Origin: DATFPQ01 sp035264765
GTDB lineage: Bacteria > Actinomycetota > Actinomycetes > Actinomycetales > Angustibacteraceae
Assembly (NCBI GenBank): GCA_035264765.1
Contig: DATFPQ010000214.1
Span: forward strand, 1-26,945
DNA length: 26,945 bases
Direction: 5' to 3'
Below, one piece after another: positions 1-8,044 of the stretch. Numbering within the stretch: the first letter of the stretch is position 1; each line of letters opens with the position of its first letter. Below the pieces are notes generated by a model. That model did not search any database and was not told where the DNA came from. It worked only from the letters and a program-made list of their open reading frames with translations. Both the position numbers and the translations under genes were made by a program.

Positions 1-677
1 GCGCGACCGGACTCACGGCTGGCGATCTGCAGGTCCACGCCGCCCACGGCGTGCGCGAGCTCGACCGACGTCGTCCCCTCCGTCGACACCGCGCTCAGGT
101 CCGTCAGTGGGATGGACAGCCACCGCCCGCCACCTGGCACCGGCGTGGGGGCGCTGAGCGCACGTCCTTGGCTAGGTCGGTTCGCCTGGGTCAGCACCGT
201 CTCGGACCAGCTGGCCGACGCCTGGTAGACCCGCAAGCCCGGAGTCGTCGTGTCGGCGCGCATGACGTAGATGTGAAGCACCGCACCGATGAGCTTGCGT
301 CCCGCCGGCACCGCACCGGTCGTGTCGAACTTGAGGAATGCCCGGCACTCGACCGGCGTCGCGTAGACGTACGGCAACTTTCCGTAGTTCTGCTTCGGCT
401 CGGACGCGACCACGACGGTGTCGGCGATCGCGGGCAGGCCTGCCGGCGCAGGAGCCGTCGCCGTGACCGTGGGCTTGCGGTCCGGCGGGTCGGACCATGG
501 CAGGCCGCCGATTCCTAACGTCTGTCGTCCCTGACCGGACGCCACGGCCACGGACAGGACGGTCAACGCGGCGGCGCCGGCGACCAGGGCCACAGGCTTG
601 CGTGCTCGCCGTGAGCGCCATCCGCTGCTACCGCGAGGGTCCTTGTCGCTCGAGGCGGCGCTCGTCTGGCTGCTCAA
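1..677 (-). CDS. Secreted or anchored DNRLRE-domain protein, 3' end outside window
   Basis: Read from a TTG start at 677 in a frame that stays open to the window edge (about 225 codons, C-terminus missing). GGAG at 686-689 lies 8 nt upstream and decides the start; no ATG or GTG fits. The N-terminus is Ser/Asp-rich, then basic (residues 20-27, RSRRARK), then hydrophobic (about 28-47), so it is a long signal peptide or membrane anchor. A Pro/Ala/Thr linker follows. From about residue 85 the sequence reads ADTVVVASEPKQNYG, then RAFLKFDTTG, LIGAVLHIYV and SASWSETVLTQANRP. This is the pattern of DNRLRE (CBM96-like) beta-sandwich domains found in actinobacterial extracellular proteins. It lies downstream of two polysaccharide glycosyltransferase genes on the same strand, so a role at the cell surface or in glycan binding is inferred. 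The function itself is unknown. Confidence 0.72.
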   Translation of the reverse strand, partial: MSSQTSAASSDKDPRGSSGWRSRRARKPVALVAGAAALTVLSVAVASGQGRQTLGIGGLPWSDPPDRKPTVTATAPAPAGLPAIADTVVVASEPKQNYGKLPYVYATPVECRAFLKFDTTGAVPAGRKLIGAVLHIYVMRADTTTPGLRVYQASASWSETVLTQANRPSQGRALSAPTPVPGGGRWLSIPLTDLSAVSTEGTTSVELAHAVGGVDLQIASRESGR

Positions 678-800
678 CGTCGGCTCTCCGGCGGTCGGCG
701 TGGCGTGTGGACCCGTTGCGGCGTCATGGTGCCACCCGAATGGCTCAATCGCCCGACATCGACCGCGCTGTAACCAAGTCGATGCCGGCACGGTCGTCCC

Positions 801-2039
801 CTACCGGGTGAGCAGCTCGCGAACCAGGTCAGCGTACCTGTCGAGGGCCGCCTGCGAGCCGTACCGCGCGTAGCAGTACTCGGTCGCTGCCTTGCCGAGC
901 ATCATCGCCCGCTCCTCGTCGTCCGCGAGCGCGAGTGCCGCGTCCAGGAGCTCGGCCGGCGCGTCTGGAGCTACTCGCACAGCGGCTCCCGAGGCATCAA
1001 GCACTGCAGCAGTCCAACCGTTGTCGGGCACGGCGCCGAGCACAGGCCGACCAGAGGCGAAGTACGACGTCAGCTTGCTCGGCAGCGACATCTCCAGCAT
1101 GTCGGCGCGTTCGTTCACGAGCAGCACGTCCGCTGCAGCGAGGACCAGCGGGTACGTCTCCTCGTCGACCGGGTCGACGAAGCGCAGAGCCCGGATGCCG
1201 GCGCCGGCCGCTTGCAGCGCGGCGCGTTGGTTGCCGTCGCCGACGAGAACGAACTCGACTTCCGCATTGCGACGGTCGGCCTCGGCGGCGGCCCGCAGCA
1301 CGTTCTCCAGCCCCTGCTTCGCCCCCATGTTACCGGTGTGCACGACGGTGAACGCGTCGGTGCGCCACCCGAGAGCAGCGCGGGCCTCGGCATGGGTCGC
1401 CGAGGACGGGTTCACGTGGGCCCAGTTCGGCAGCAGGCGGGTACGGCCGGGATCCACTCCCATCCGGTGGACCGCGTCGGCGAAGCCCTCGCTGATGACG
1501 CCGACGAGGTCGGCGGAGCGCAGCATCCGCGACTCGACACCGCCCACGAGCGACGCCACTCGGCCCCCGCCACGCAGGCCGCCGCGGGCGGCCGCGTTCC
1601 CCATCAGGTCCTGCACCACGGCCGCCCACGGGACGCCACGCCGCGCGGCGGCGCGACGAGCCAGCGGGAGCGCGGCCAGCGACGGGCTCACCGCCAGCAC
1701 GGCGTCCGCCTCGGTGCGCGCCGCCTGCAGCCACCCCAGCGGCAGCCAGCTCGCCTCGAACGCGCCCCGCCGCAGGGCCCCCTGCTGTGCGGGGACGTAG
1801 TGGCCCGCACGCCGCAGGTTGACGCCGTTCACCGTCTCCCGGCGCACCAGGGCCGCGCGGTACCCGGCGGCGACGCGCCACTGCGGGTAGTGCGGCATCC
1901 CGGTGACCACGTCAACCCGCGCACCCAGCGCGGCAAGGTGCTCGGCCACCGCAGTCGTGTACGGCGCGATGCCCGTGGTCTCGGGGGCGTAGTTGACGCC
2001 CAGCACCAGAAGACGGGCGCCGGTCAGCGGGTCTGTCAT
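801..2039 (-). CDS. GT4-family glycosyltransferase (WcaI/WbuB-like)
   Basis: 412 aa. A GT-B glycosyltransferase expected to transfer a sugar from a nucleotide donor to a lipid-linked exopolysaccharide intermediate at the inner face of the membrane. The N-terminus carries VLGVNYAPETTGIAPYT, the acceptor-side motif of WcaI/WbuB-type enzymes, then TGMPHYPQW. The C-terminal Rossmann half has VVHTGNMGAKQGLENVL, FVLVGDGNQ and the donor-binding stretch around LEMSLPSKLTSYFASGRPVL. The ATG at 2039 shares its A with the TGA stop of the sugar transferase gene (stop 2041-2039), so the two are translationally coupled and probably act in one pathway. Donor and acceptor cannot be told from sequence. The frame is open further upstream, but that part overlaps the sugar transferase and was not used. 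Confidence 0.88.
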   Translation of the reverse strand: MTDPLTGARLLVLGVNYAPETTGIAPYTTAVAEHLAALGARVDVVTGMPHYPQWRVAAGYRAALVRRETVNGVNLRRAGHYVPAQQGALRRGAFEASWLPLGWLQAARTEADAVLAVSPSLAALPLARRAAARRGVPWAAVVQDLMGNAAARGGLRGGGRVASLVGGVESRMLRSADLVGVISEGFADAVHRMGVDPGRTRLLPNWAHVNPSSATHAEARAALGWRTDAFTVVHTGNMGAKQGLENVLRAAAEADRRNAEVEFVLVGDGNQRAALQAAGAGIRALRFVDPVDEETYPLVLAAADVLLVNERADMLEMSLPSKLTSYFASGRPVLGAVPDNGWTAAVLDASGAAVRVAPDAPAELLDAALALADDEERAMMLGKAATEYCYARYGSQAALDRYADLVRELLTR

Positions 2040-3652
2040 CAGTAGGCTCCAGGGCCGAAAAGGACCGCGCGACCGGTCTTCCACATGATCTGCAGGTCGA
2101 GGGCGACCGACCAGTTGTCGACGTACCGAAGGTCGAGCCGCACGGACTCCTCCCAGCTCAGGTCGGCGCGCCCGCTGACCTGCCACAGGCCGGTCAGCCC
2201 GGGCTTGACCCGCAGCCGGCGGTGCACCGCGTCGTGGTACTGGTCGTACTCCGAGCGAAGCGGCGGGCGCGGCCCCACCAGCGACATGTCCCCGCGCACG
2301 ACGTTCCACAGCTGCGGCAGCTCGTCCAGGGAGTACCGGCGCAGCCAGGCACCGACCCGGGTGATCCGCGGGTCGCGGCGCATCTTGAACATCAGCCCGT
2401 CCCGGTCGCTCTGGGACAGCAGCTCGGCGGTACGCAGCTTGTCGGCGTCGGTGACCATCGAGCGCAGCTTCCACATGGTGAACGGATGGCCGTCACGGCC
2501 CATCCGCTCCTGAGCGAAGAACGCCGGTCCCCTACTCGTTGCCCTGACAAGTATGGCGGACACCGCGATCACCGGCAGGGCCGTGACGAACAACGCCAGC
2601 CCCAGGGAGCGGTCCAGCAGCGCCTTGCCCAGCAGCCGGCCCTCGTGGTCCTCCGGGGCGTCCACGTGCAGCAGCGACAGCCCGGCCGCCGGACGCACCC
2701 GCAGCCGCGGACCGGCGACCTCCACCAGACCGGGCGCCACCACCAGGTCCGCACCGGTGCGGTCCAACGCCCACGACAACCGCCGCAGCGCCGAGCTGGG
2801 CAGCCCAGACCCCGCGACGATCACGACGTCGACCTCGTGGTCGATCACCGCCTGCGGGATGTCCGACAAGGTGCCGACCACAGGGACGTCCCCGGCGATG
2901 CCGACGTCGGACAGCGTGCTGGGCACGCAGGCCCCCACCACGCTGTAGCCGTGGTACGGCACCGTCTGCAGGTCACGGACCACGTCGTCCACCGCCGACG
3001 GCGAACCCACCACCAGCGTCTTCATCAGCGCAGTACCCCTGCCGCGCTTGGCGTGCAGCCACCGGCGCAGGCCATACCGATAGGCGCAGGTCACCATGGC
3101 GGCCACCGGGACCGCGCCGAGCACGTAGCGCCGAGGCAGCAGCACGTCTCCGGAGTACGAGCCGAGGGCGAGGGCGACGAGCAGCAGCGCCGCGGCCCGG
3201 CCGACCATGCCGAACTCCTCCGGACCCTGCCCGACCCGGCGACTGTCGTAGGCACGCACCAGCCACAGGACCGTGCACCACGCCACGGCCGCACCGACGG
3301 CGACGAGAGCTCCGGCCGCCAGCCGAGCCGGGCTGCCCCCGAAGGAGGCGAACGCGGCGTACCCGGTGGCCGCGGCCACGACGGTGTCACCGGCGAGGGC
3401 CCGCAGGATCAGCGGACGCGCCCACTGCCGGCGGCGCTCCTCGGCGCGCTTGATCGGGTCGAAGCCATCGGCCCCCGAGGTGGTGCGCGCGGGGACGACC
3501 GCTGTGGGTGGCGGTACGTACGGCGTCGGTGAGGCCCAGGACACGCGTTGGGCCATCGCCGGCCCCCGGCGCTCGACGAAGGACGCCGGCGCTGCGACGG
3601 GCACTTCGACCTTGCGCAGGTCGACGGAAGCCGCGTCGTCGAACGTCGTCAT
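2039..3652 (-). CDS. Polyprenyl-phosphate sugar phosphotransferase (exopolysaccharide priming enzyme)
   Basis: 537 aa from the ATG at 3652, chosen because the purine-rich AAGGGGGAG lies just upstream; a GTG at 3682 would add 10 residues. The proline-rich N-terminal tail is followed by hydrophobic segments, then a Rossmann-like CoA-binding-fold domain (KTLVVGSPSAVDDVVRDL, HEVDVVIVAGSGLP). The C-terminal bacterial sugar transferase domain has DRSLGLALFV, MWKLRSM, DELPQLWNVVRGDMSLVGPR and VKPGLTGLWQVSGR. These are the hallmarks of WcaJ/CpsE-type enzymes, which move a hexose-1-phosphate from its UDP donor onto undecaprenyl phosphate and so start polymer synthesis. It is the first gene of a two- or three-gene minus-strand unit with the GT4 gene and perhaps the DNRLRE gene. 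The sugar (glucose or galactose) cannot be decided. A 227-bp region with repeats lies upstream. Confidence 0.92.
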   Translation of the reverse strand: MTTFDDAASVDLRKVEVPVAAPASFVERRGPAMAQRVSWASPTPYVPPPTAVVPARTTSGADGFDPIKRAEERRRQWARPLILRALAGDTVVAAATGYAAFASFGGSPARLAAGALVAVGAAVAWCTVLWLVRAYDSRRVGQGPEEFGMVGRAAALLLVALALGSYSGDVLLPRRYVLGAVPVAAMVTCAYRYGLRRWLHAKRGRGTALMKTLVVGSPSAVDDVVRDLQTVPYHGYSVVGACVPSTLSDVGIAGDVPVVGTLSDIPQAVIDHEVDVVIVAGSGLPSSALRRLSWALDRTGADLVVAPGLVEVAGPRLRVRPAAGLSLLHVDAPEDHEGRLLGKALLDRSLGLALFVTALPVIAVSAILVRATSRGPAFFAQERMGRDGHPFTMWKLRSMVTDADKLRTAELLSQSDRDGLMFKMRRDPRITRVGAWLRRYSLDELPQLWNVVRGDMSLVGPRPPLRSEYDQYHDAVHRRLRVKPGLTGLWQVSGRADLSWEESVRLDLRYVDNWSVALDLQIMWKTGRAVLFGPGAY

Positions 3653-3744
3653 CCACTCCCCCTTGGTGGGCACCCGGGGCACACGACACCGTCCGACTAC
3701 ATCCTCGGGGCTACGGATGGCGGTGTGCTGTCTTGCAATGGCAG

Positions 3745-3856
3745 ATCTCTGACGCTAGTGCGCCGTGACGGTCAGTGAAGGGTGAATGAACAAGATGGGT
3801 GAAGGATGTTCACGCAGAGGACACATAGCGTGACGGAGAGGTACATCCGCGTGACA
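3745..3856 (-). promoter_or_regulatory. Candidate promoter with repeat-rich upstream region for the sugar transferase gene
   Basis: This covers the main signals in the 227-bp gap between pth and the sugar transferase gene. On the minus strand TAGCGT (3757-3752) fits a -10 box. Upstream of it are a 15-bp inverted repeat, GTGAA-GGATG-TTCAC (3799-3813), two GGGTGAA copies (3780-3786 and 3797-3803, 17 bp apart) and two GCGTGAC copies (3828-3834 and 3849-3855, 21 bp apart). This cluster upstream of a weak promoter looks like an activator or nucleoprotein binding region. No regulator is named. The rest of the gap shows only a weak GC hairpin after pth. Confidence 0.35.
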
Positions 3857-3879
3857 AAACGGGCTTGGCGCGCGTCGCC

Positions 3880-4482
3880 TCACGCCGGCGAGTGCCAGCG
3901 TTGTTGAGCGGCAAGTAAACCCGTGGCTACCAGCTCCTCGACGGCGTCGGCCGCCTCCTCGAGCAGGATCGGCAGCTCGCGCCGCTCGGTCGGCGAGAAA
4001 TCTCTGAGCACGTAGTCCGCGGCGTCCATCCGGCCAGGAGGACGCCCGATGCCGACGCGTACCCGCACGTAGTCCCTGCTACCGAGCGAGCGGCTGACCG
4101 AGCGCAGGCCGTTGTGCCCGCCCTCTCCCCCGCCCTGCTTGAGCCGCAGCTGCCCCGCCGGGATGTCGAGCTCGTCGTGGACGACGACCAGGTGGTCGAG
4201 GTCGACCTTGAAGAACTGCGCGAGCCCGCTCACCGGACCGCCGCTCTCGTTCATGTACGTCGTCGGCTTGGCGAGCACCACACGCGGGCCCGGGGCGCCG
4301 CCGGGGAGCACGCCCAGCCGGCCCTCCAGCACGGACGCCCGCGACCGGTGGCTCCGGAAGGAGCCACCGACGCGGGCGCCGAGGACGTCGACGACCATCG
4401 CGCCGACGTTGTGCCGGTTGCCGGCGTAGGTCGGGCCGGGGTTGCCCAGCCCGACCACCAGCCAGGTCCCGGAGGAGCTCAC
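3880..4482 (-). CDS. pth: Peptidyl-tRNA hydrolase
   Basis: 200 aa. Cleaves the ester bond of peptidyl-tRNAs that drop off the ribosome and so recycles tRNA in the cytoplasm. The catalytic set is visible: VVGLGNPGPTYAGNRHNVG (catalytic His after the Arg, plus the first conserved Asn), KPTTYMNESGGPV (substrate-binding Asn), HDELDIP (Asp that supports the His) and GGHNGLRS. The length is normal for the family. The GTG start overlaps the rplY stop by four bases (GTGA), so it is coupled to rplY. The rplY-pth pair is standard in actinobacteria. No strong U-tailed terminator follows the stop. Confidence 0.97.
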   Translation of the reverse strand: MSSSGTWLVVGLGNPGPTYAGNRHNVGAMVVDVLGARVGGSFRSHRSRASVLEGRLGVLPGGAPGPRVVLAKPTTYMNESGGPVSGLAQFFKVDLDHLVVVHDELDIPAGQLRLKQGGGEGGHNGLRSVSRSLGSRDYVRVRVGIGRPPGRMDAADYVLRDFSPTERRELPILLEEAADAVEELVATGLLAAQQRWHSPA

Positions 4483-5150
4483 TCCTGCGTGTCGCCCGTG
4501 GCCGCAGCCGGGGCCTCGCCCGCGGCCACCTCGTCGGCGGAGGCCTCGCTGACCTCGTGCTCGATCCCGGCCTCGGCCTCAGCCTCGGCGAGCTCTGCCT
4601 CGAGCTGCTCCGCCGACACCTGCGCGGACACGTTGACGACCAGCGTCTCCGGATCGGTGACCAGGGTGGCCCCGGCGGGCAGGGAGAGCTGCCCGGCCGT
4701 GATCTGATGGCCCGCCTCGACGCCCTCGACCGAGATGGTGACACCCTCGGGGATCTGGGTCGCCTCGACCTCCACGTGCAGGGCCTGGGTCTCCACGGTC
4801 ACGACCGTGTCGGCCGCGGCCTCACCCTCGATGTGCACGGGGACGTCGACCGTGACCCGCTCGCCCCGGCGCACGATCACCAGGTCGACGTGCTCGATGA
4901 CCGGCTTGATCGGGTCGCGCTGGACGTCCTTGGCGAGCGCGAGCTGCTCCGCGCCGTCCAGCACGATGGTCAGCAGCGCGTTCGGCTGCTTGAGGGCGAG
5001 CATGGTGTCGTGGCCCGGCAGGGTGATGTGCACCGGGTCGGTGCCGTGGCCGTACATCACGGCCGGGATCTGGTTGGAACGCCGGATCTTGCGGGCGGCG
5101 CCCTTGCCGAAGGTCGTGCGGCTCTGGGCGTGCAGGGTCAGGTCGGTCAC
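4479..5150 (-). CDS. rplY: Large-subunit ribosomal protein bL25, CTC/TL5 family
   Basis: 223 aa from the GTG at 5150; AGGAG lies 8 nt upstream. The frame is open about 50 codons further upstream, but that stretch has no family similarity and no better ribosome site. The N-terminal 5S rRNA-binding domain has RTTFGKGAARKIRRSNQIPA and VMYGHGTDPVHITLPG. The C-terminal TL5 beta domain (from about residue 100) runs through VTVDVPVHIEGEA to LVTDPETLVVNVSA. It ends in a long acidic Ala/Glu-rich tail typical of high-GC actinobacterial L25. It binds 5S rRNA in the central protuberance and is also known as a general stress protein. It is followed directly by pth with a four-base overlap. Confidence 0.95.
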   Translation of the reverse strand: MTDLTLHAQSRTTFGKGAARKIRRSNQIPAVMYGHGTDPVHITLPGHDTMLALKQPNALLTIVLDGAEQLALAKDVQRDPIKPVIEHVDLVIVRRGERVTVDVPVHIEGEAAADTVVTVETQALHVEVEATQIPEGVTISVEGVEAGHQITAGQLSLPAGATLVTDPETLVVNVSAQVSAEQLEAELAEAEAEAGIEHEVSEASADEVAAGEAPAAATGDTQE

Positions 5151-5191
5151 AGCGGGCTCTCCTGGAAGCGGGATGTCTCGCAGCTGAGGGT

Positions 5192-5211
5192 GCTGCTGCG
5201 CGGTCAGCAGC
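5192..5211 (-). other. Hairpin in the rplY leader
   Basis: A perfect 7-bp stem, GCTGCTG/CAGCAGC, with a 6-nt loop lies about 40 nt upstream of the rplY start, inside a leader of roughly 150 nt if the predicted promoter is right. It could affect translation of this ribosomal protein mRNA. No known leader family is recognised. Confidence 0.25.
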
Positions 5212-5307
5212 CTCGACGTGGGGCGCAGCACGACGGGCGCTCCCGAGCGCACCGCGTCGATCACGGAGCCGCGTTCGTGCGGCGTCCCTCGCCGAGGCAA
5301 CCCGCCG

Positions 5308-5336
5308 AGTCTAGCCGCTCCGACCGCGTCCTCGAA
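5308..5336 (-). promoter_or_regulatory. Candidate rplY promoter
   Basis: On the minus strand TTCGAG (5336-5331) and TAGACT (5313-5308) are separated by 17 bp. The -10 fits the actinobacterial TANNNT pattern; the -35 is weak. The upstream edge touches the terminator after prs, so rplY-pth probably has its own transcript. Confidence 0.4.
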
Positions 5337-5366
5337 AACGCCCTCGAAGAGGTCCTCGAAAGGGCG
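5335..5366 (-). terminator. Rho-independent terminator after prs
   Basis: On the minus strand CGCCCT (5366-5361) pairs with AGGGCG (5344-5339), with an inner GAGG/CCTC stem, and is followed by TTTT (5338-5335). It lies just past the prs stop at 5388. It is the only hairpin in the window with a clear U-tract. Confidence 0.65.
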
Positions 5367-5387
5367 CAGCCGCCGGGGTCGAAGCGG

Positions 5388-6365
5388 TCAGGCCTGTCCG
5401 TCGAACAGGCTGGTGACCGAGCCGTCGTCGAAGACCTCGCGGATGGCCCGGGCGATGAGCGGTGCGATCGACAGCACGGTCAGCTGCGGGAACTGGCGCT
5501 CCAGCGGGATCGGCAGCGTGTTGGTGACGATCACCTCGCTGATACCGCTGTTCTTCAGCCGGTCCACAGCGGGCCCGGACAGGACCGCATGCGTGGCGGC
5601 GACGATCACCTCGGCCGCGCCGTTCTCGAACAGCGCCTCGGCGGCCTGCGTGATGGTGCCGGCCGTGTCGATCATGTCGTCGACCAGCAGGCAGGTCCGC
5701 CCCTCCACCTCGCCGACCACCTCGTGGATCTTGACCTGGTTCGGCACGTTGGGGTCGCGGCGCTTGTGGATGATGGCGAGCGGAGCGCCCATCTTGTCCG
5801 ACCACTTGTCGGCCTCACGGACCCGCCCGGCGTCCGGCGAGACGATGGTGAGGTTGGACCGGTCGACCCGCCCGGCGACGTAGTCCGCCAGCAGCGGCAG
5901 CGCCCACAGGTGGTCGACCGGGCCGTCGAAGTAGCCCTGGATCTGCGCCGCGTGCAGGTCGACGCAGATCAGCCGGTCGGCGCCCGCCGTCGTGAACAGG
6001 TCCGCCATCAGCCGGGCGGAGACCGGCTCGCGGCCGCGGTGCTTCTTGTCCTGTCGGGCGTAGCCGTAGAACGGCATCACGCAGCTGATCCGCTTGGCCG
6101 AGGCGCGCTTGAGCGCGTCGGTCATGATGAGCTGCTCCATGATCCACTGGTTGATCGGCGCCGTGTGGCTCTGGATCACGAACGCGTCGCAGCCGCGCAG
6201 GCTCTCCTTGAAGCGCACGTAGATCTCGCCGTTGGCGAAGTCGTACGCCGTGGTGTCGACCAGCTCGACACCCAGCTCGTCCGCGACCTCCTGCGCCAGC
6301 TCGCAGTACGCGCGGCCGCTGATGAGGACGAGCCGCTTCTCGCCGTGGGCGGTGATGCCGGTCAT
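5388..6365 (-). CDS. prs: Ribose-phosphate pyrophosphokinase (PRPP synthase)
   Basis: 325 aa. Makes phosphoribosyl pyrophosphate from ribose 5-phosphate and ATP for purine, pyrimidine, histidine, tryptophan and NAD synthesis. Class I signatures are present: VRFKESLRGCDAFVIQS, the flexible-loop region PFYGYARQDKKHRGREPVSA, the metal-binding DLHAAQIQGYFDGPVDHL and the PRPP-binding loop CLLVDDMIDTAGTIT. The length matches the family. The ATG at 6365 overlaps the glmU stop by four bases (ATGA), so glmU and prs are coupled, as in many actinobacteria. A U-tailed terminator follows the stop. Confidence 0.97.
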   Translation of the reverse strand: MTGITAHGEKRLVLISGRAYCELAQEVADELGVELVDTTAYDFANGEIYVRFKESLRGCDAFVIQSHTAPINQWIMEQLIMTDALKRASAKRISCVMPFYGYARQDKKHRGREPVSARLMADLFTTAGADRLICVDLHAAQIQGYFDGPVDHLWALPLLADYVAGRVDRSNLTIVSPDAGRVREADKWSDKMGAPLAIIHKRRDPNVPNQVKIHEVVGEVEGRTCLLVDDMIDTAGTITQAAEALFENGAAEVIVAATHAVLSGPAVDRLKNSGISEVIVTNTLPIPLERQFPQLTVLSIAPLIARAIREVFDDGSVTSLFDGQA

Positions 6366-7861
6366 GACCGCGAGGTCCCTTCGGATCCGGTAGTGCCGTC
6401 CGGGCGGGGCGCGCCCGGAGGGTCGGTGTGCTGGCCGAGCGCCCGCTCCGCCGCGTGCGCGGCCGGCGTACCCGCGCGGTGGGTCAGGGTCCAGCCCTCC
6501 AGGTTGCGCTGCGGCGCGACACTGATCGCGAGCGCACCCGGTGGGACGTCCTTGCGGATCACCGTGCCGGCGCCCGAGTACGCGCCGTCGCCCACGCTGA
6601 CCGGCGCGACGAACATCGTGTCCGAACCGGTGCGACAGTGGCTGCCGATGGTGGTGCGCGACTTCGTGACGCCGTCGTAGTTGACGAAGACCGACGCCGC
6701 ACCGATGTTCGAGTGCTCGCCGATGGTGGCATCGCCCACGTAGGACAGGTGCGGCACCTTCGAGCCCTCGCCGATCTCCGCGTTCTTGGTCTCGACGAAG
6801 GTGCCGATCTTGCCGCCGCGGCCGAGCCTGGTGCCGGGCCGCAGGAACGCGAACGGCCCGACGTTCGCGTCCGGGCCGATCTCGGACTCCGACCCGTGCG
6901 TGCGTACGACCGTGGCGCCCTCGCCGACCGAGACGTCGGTGAGCGTCGTGTCGGGTCCGACCGTGGCGCCCGCCGCGACGCGGGTGGCGCCGAGCAGCTG
7001 GGTGCCAGGCAGCACGGTCACGTCCGGCTCCAGCCGGGCGTCGACGTCCACCCACGTGGTGGCGGGGTCGACGACGGTGACCCCCGCGCGCATCCAGCCC
7101 TCGACCACCCGGCGGTTCAGCTCAGCACCCAGCGCCGCGAGCTGCACCCGGTCGTTCACGCCCTCGCTCTGCCACTCGTCGTCGAGCACGTGGGCGGCGA
7201 CCCTGCGCCCGTCCGCACGCGCGATGGCCAGGACGTCGGTGAGGTACATCTCGCCCTGCGCGTTGTCCGTCGACACCCGCCCGAGCGCCGAGCGCAGCAC
7301 GGCGGCATCGAAGGCGTAGATGCCGGAGTTGATCTCGCGCACGGCCCGCTGGCCGACGTCCGCGTCCTTGTGCTCGACGATCGCGGTGACGTCGCCCGCC
7401 TCGTCGCGCAGGACCCGGCCGTAACCGGTCGGGTCGTCGACGACGGCGGTGAGCACCGTGACCGCGCACCCCGCCCGCTCGTGCGCATCGACCAGCCCGG
7501 CGAGGGTCTGCGTGGCGAGCAGCGGCACGTCGCCGTAGGTGACGACGACCGTGCCGTCCAGGTCCGGCAGCAGCTCGAGCGCGCACTGGACGGCCCGCCC
7601 GGTGCCCTTGACCTCGTCCTGGTCGGCCACCAGCGCGTCCGGGGCGATCTCGGCGAGGTGGGCGGCGACCCGGTCGCGCTCGTGGCGGACCACGACGACG
7701 AGGTGCTCGGGCGCGAGGCCCCGGGCGGCCACGACCGCGTGGCCCAGCAGCGACCGCCCACCGATCCGGTGCAGCACCTTGGGAGTGGATGACCGCATCC
7801 GGGTCCCCTCGCCGGCGGCGAGGACGACGACGGACCGGGCCGCCGCGTCGGAGGTCACCAC
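6362..7861 (-). CDS. glmU: Bifunctional GlmU: GlcN-1-P acetyltransferase / UDP-GlcNAc pyrophosphorylase
   Basis: 499 aa. Makes UDP-GlcNAc for peptidoglycan and surface polymers. The N-terminal nucleotidyltransferase domain starts with VVVLAAGEGTRMRSSTPKVLH (about residues 10-31) and has VVTYGDVPLL for metal and UTP. The C-terminal left-handed beta-helix includes GPFAFLRPGTRLG, IGTFVETKNAEIG, PHLSYVGDATIG, NIGAASVFVNYDGVTKSRT and the end motif GALAISVAPQRN. The protein is longer than E. coli GlmU because of a Gly/Pro/Thr-rich tail, common in actinobacteria. Two consecutive GTG codons (7861 and 7858) can serve as start; neither has a strong ribosome site. The stop overlaps prs by four bases. 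Confidence 0.96.
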   Translation of the reverse strand: MVTSDAAARSVVVLAAGEGTRMRSSTPKVLHRIGGRSLLGHAVVAARGLAPEHLVVVVRHERDRVAAHLAEIAPDALVADQDEVKGTGRAVQCALELLPDLDGTVVVTYGDVPLLATQTLAGLVDAHERAGCAVTVLTAVVDDPTGYGRVLRDEAGDVTAIVEHKDADVGQRAVREINSGIYAFDAAVLRSALGRVSTDNAQGEMYLTDVLAIARADGRRVAAHVLDDEWQSEGVNDRVQLAALGAELNRRVVEGWMRAGVTVVDPATTWVDVDARLEPDVTVLPGTQLLGATRVAAGATVGPDTTLTDVSVGEGATVVRTHGSESEIGPDANVGPFAFLRPGTRLGRGGKIGTFVETKNAEIGEGSKVPHLSYVGDATIGEHSNIGAASVFVNYDGVTKSRTTIGSHCRTGSDTMFVAPVSVGDGAYSGAGTVIRKDVPPGALAISVAPQRNLEGWTLTHRAGTPAAHAAERALGQHTDPPGAPRPDGTTGSEGTSRS

Positions 7862-7894
7862 GGGGACGAGCTGGAACGGCGGGGCACGGTGGCG

Positions 7895-7900
7895 ATACTA
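7895..7900 (-). promoter_or_regulatory. Candidate -10 element for glmU
   Basis: TAGTAT on the minus strand, about 33 nt before the glmU start and between the tRNA-Gln 3' end and glmU. No convincing -35 is visible. It would allow glmU to be transcribed apart from the tRNA. Confidence 0.3.
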
Positions 7901-7972
7901 CAAGCCGCCGCCCGGCCGCCCGGCGCGCACCCGACCGGCTCCAAACCCCGTATTGAGACGGCACCGAATCGG

Positions 7973-8044
7973 CTCCGCCCCCCCGATTCGAACGGGGACT
8001 GCAAGGCTCCAAAGGCCCGCGTGCTGCCGTTACACCAGGGCGGA
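7973..8044 (-). tRNA. tRNA-Gln (anticodon TTG)
   Basis: A 72-nt cloverleaf can be folded by hand. The acceptor stem TCCGCCC/GGGCGGA is perfect, with discriminator G. The D arm is GTGT/GCAC with loop AACGGCA. The anticodon loop CTTTGGA gives anticodon TTG. The T arm is CCCCG/CGGGG with loop TTCGAAT. The anticodon stem CGGGC/GCCTT has a C-T mismatch at the top pair and one G-U pair. A full CCA is not encoded (CCG follows the discriminator). It sits upstream of glmU on the same strand. Confidence 0.92.

Noticed and set aside
3856..3900. Rho-independent terminator after pth
   Set aside because: Only a 4-bp GGCG/CGCC stem with a distant TTTT is visible; too weak to list.
4557..6680. A plus-strand open frame of about 700 codons
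   Set aside because: Antisense to rplY, prs and glmU; the product is Asp/Arg/Val-rich with no motif.
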